25,021 bases of DNA from assembly GCA_937888775.1 (NCBI GenBank), contig CALAQT010000140.1, positions 1 to 25,021 on the forward strand, in the 5' to 3' direction. The stretch is from an uncultured Actinomycetes bacterium. GTDB lineage: Bacteria; Actinomycetota; Thermoleophilia; Solirubrobacterales; Solirubrobacteraceae. A program made the position numbers and the translations under genes. Numbering within the stretch: position 1 is the first letter of the stretch; each line of letters opens with the position of its first letter. Below the pieces are notes generated by a model. That model ran no database searches, was not told the DNA's origin, and saw nothing but the letters and a program-made list of their open reading frames with translations. This document shows positions 24,727 through 25,021 of the stretch, piece after piece.

Positions 24727-25021
24727 ATGTTGCGCCGGACAGGCTCAATCAAGCTGATGGATGTGTTTGGCATTCGGATCGGGGCGGACGCTAGTTGGTT
24801 CCTGATCCTATTCCTGCTCATCTTCATGCTGTCGGGACCGTTTCGCTCGACGCTGCACAGCTCAGAGGGGATCGCCTACCTGACCACGGTGGTCAGTGTC
24901 CTGCTGCTGTTCGCGTCGCTGATCGTGCATGAGCTCGCACACGCGGTGGTTGCGCGCCGGCAGGGGATCGAGGTCAGGCGAATCGACCTGTTCCTGTTCG
25001 GCGGGCTGACGAAGATGAGCC
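24727..25021 (+). CDS. Site-2 protease (M50) family membrane protein, N-terminal part
   Basis: The frame is open from ATG 24727 to the window end (98 codons), with no stop, so the gene continues beyond the window. The start MLRRTGSIKLMDVFGIRIGADASWFL is typical of the SpoIVFB/Rip3-like branch. A first hydrophobic helix (about 24-37) follows, then a second (about 53-70) that runs into the zinc motif HELAH (H-E-x-x-H, about residues 70-74), then RRQGIEVRRIDLFLFGGLTKM, a family block. Such enzymes cut transmembrane or juxtamembrane segments of anti-sigma or regulatory proteins. A TATGAC hexamer 11 bases before the ATG is the only promoter-like site. C-terminal CBS domains, common in this branch, cannot be checked here. 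Confidence 0.88.
   Translation, partial: MLRRTGSIKLMDVFGIRIGADASWFLILFLLIFMLSGPFRSTLHSSEGIAYLTTVVSVLLLFASLIVHELAHAVVARRQGIEVRRIDLFLFGGLTKMS

Overview
This is about 25 kb of high-GC DNA whose gene families and start-site style suggest an actinobacterium outside the classical mycolate group. My best guess is class Thermoleophilia (Solirubrobacterales type), but no rRNA or other marker fixes the taxonomy. There is no tRNA, rRNA, CRISPR array, insertion sequence or phage module. Genes are tightly packed, and no gap exceeds about 200 bases.

Left part (1-2008): an FmdB-type zinc-ribbon gene and glycyl-tRNA synthetase diverge from a short intergenic region. That region carries a near-perfect CIRCE (HrcA operator) dyad and a perfect TATAAT on the fmdB side.

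Envelope region (2137-13008): a small membrane protein, a haem-binding ferric-reductase-like membrane protein and a lipoprotein phosphodiester glycosidase (NAGPA domain) form a forward operon. Facing it is a reverse operon with overlapping stops and starts: UbiA-type decaprenyl-phosphate phosphoribosyltransferase, DprE1, DprE2, a 10-codon mini-ORF, a small membrane protein and a Tat-exported PGRP-type amidase. These encode the committed and epimerisation steps of polyprenyl-phospho-arabinose synthesis, joined to a peptidoglycan amidase. A second NAGPA-domain protein diverges from this operon, so two paralogues bracket it. A lipoprotein alpha/beta hydrolase and an LmeA-like DUF2993 protein follow. 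The whole block looks like a cell-envelope glycan island.

Stress region (13126-17365): a reverse operon hsp20, lon and an unrecognised helical membrane protein with an internal duplication, then a divergent exported ferritin-like protein with its own terminator.

Right part (17468-25021): an MBL-fold hydrolase, a CPA1 Na+/H+ antiporter, a two-gene microprotein unit (a four-Cys protein and a 36-residue membrane peptide), an NAD(P)-binding epimerase-like protein, an SRPBCC protein, a coiled-coil/basic/winged-helix DNA-binding protein with a TTG start, malate dehydrogenase, an M32 carboxypeptidase, and the start of a site-2 protease cut by the window edge.

Features that run through the window: several first genes have a TANNNT hexamer 8-11 bases before the start codon and no Shine-Dalgarno, which implies leaderless mRNAs. 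The 3' ends of at least two genes are followed by short tandem duplications.
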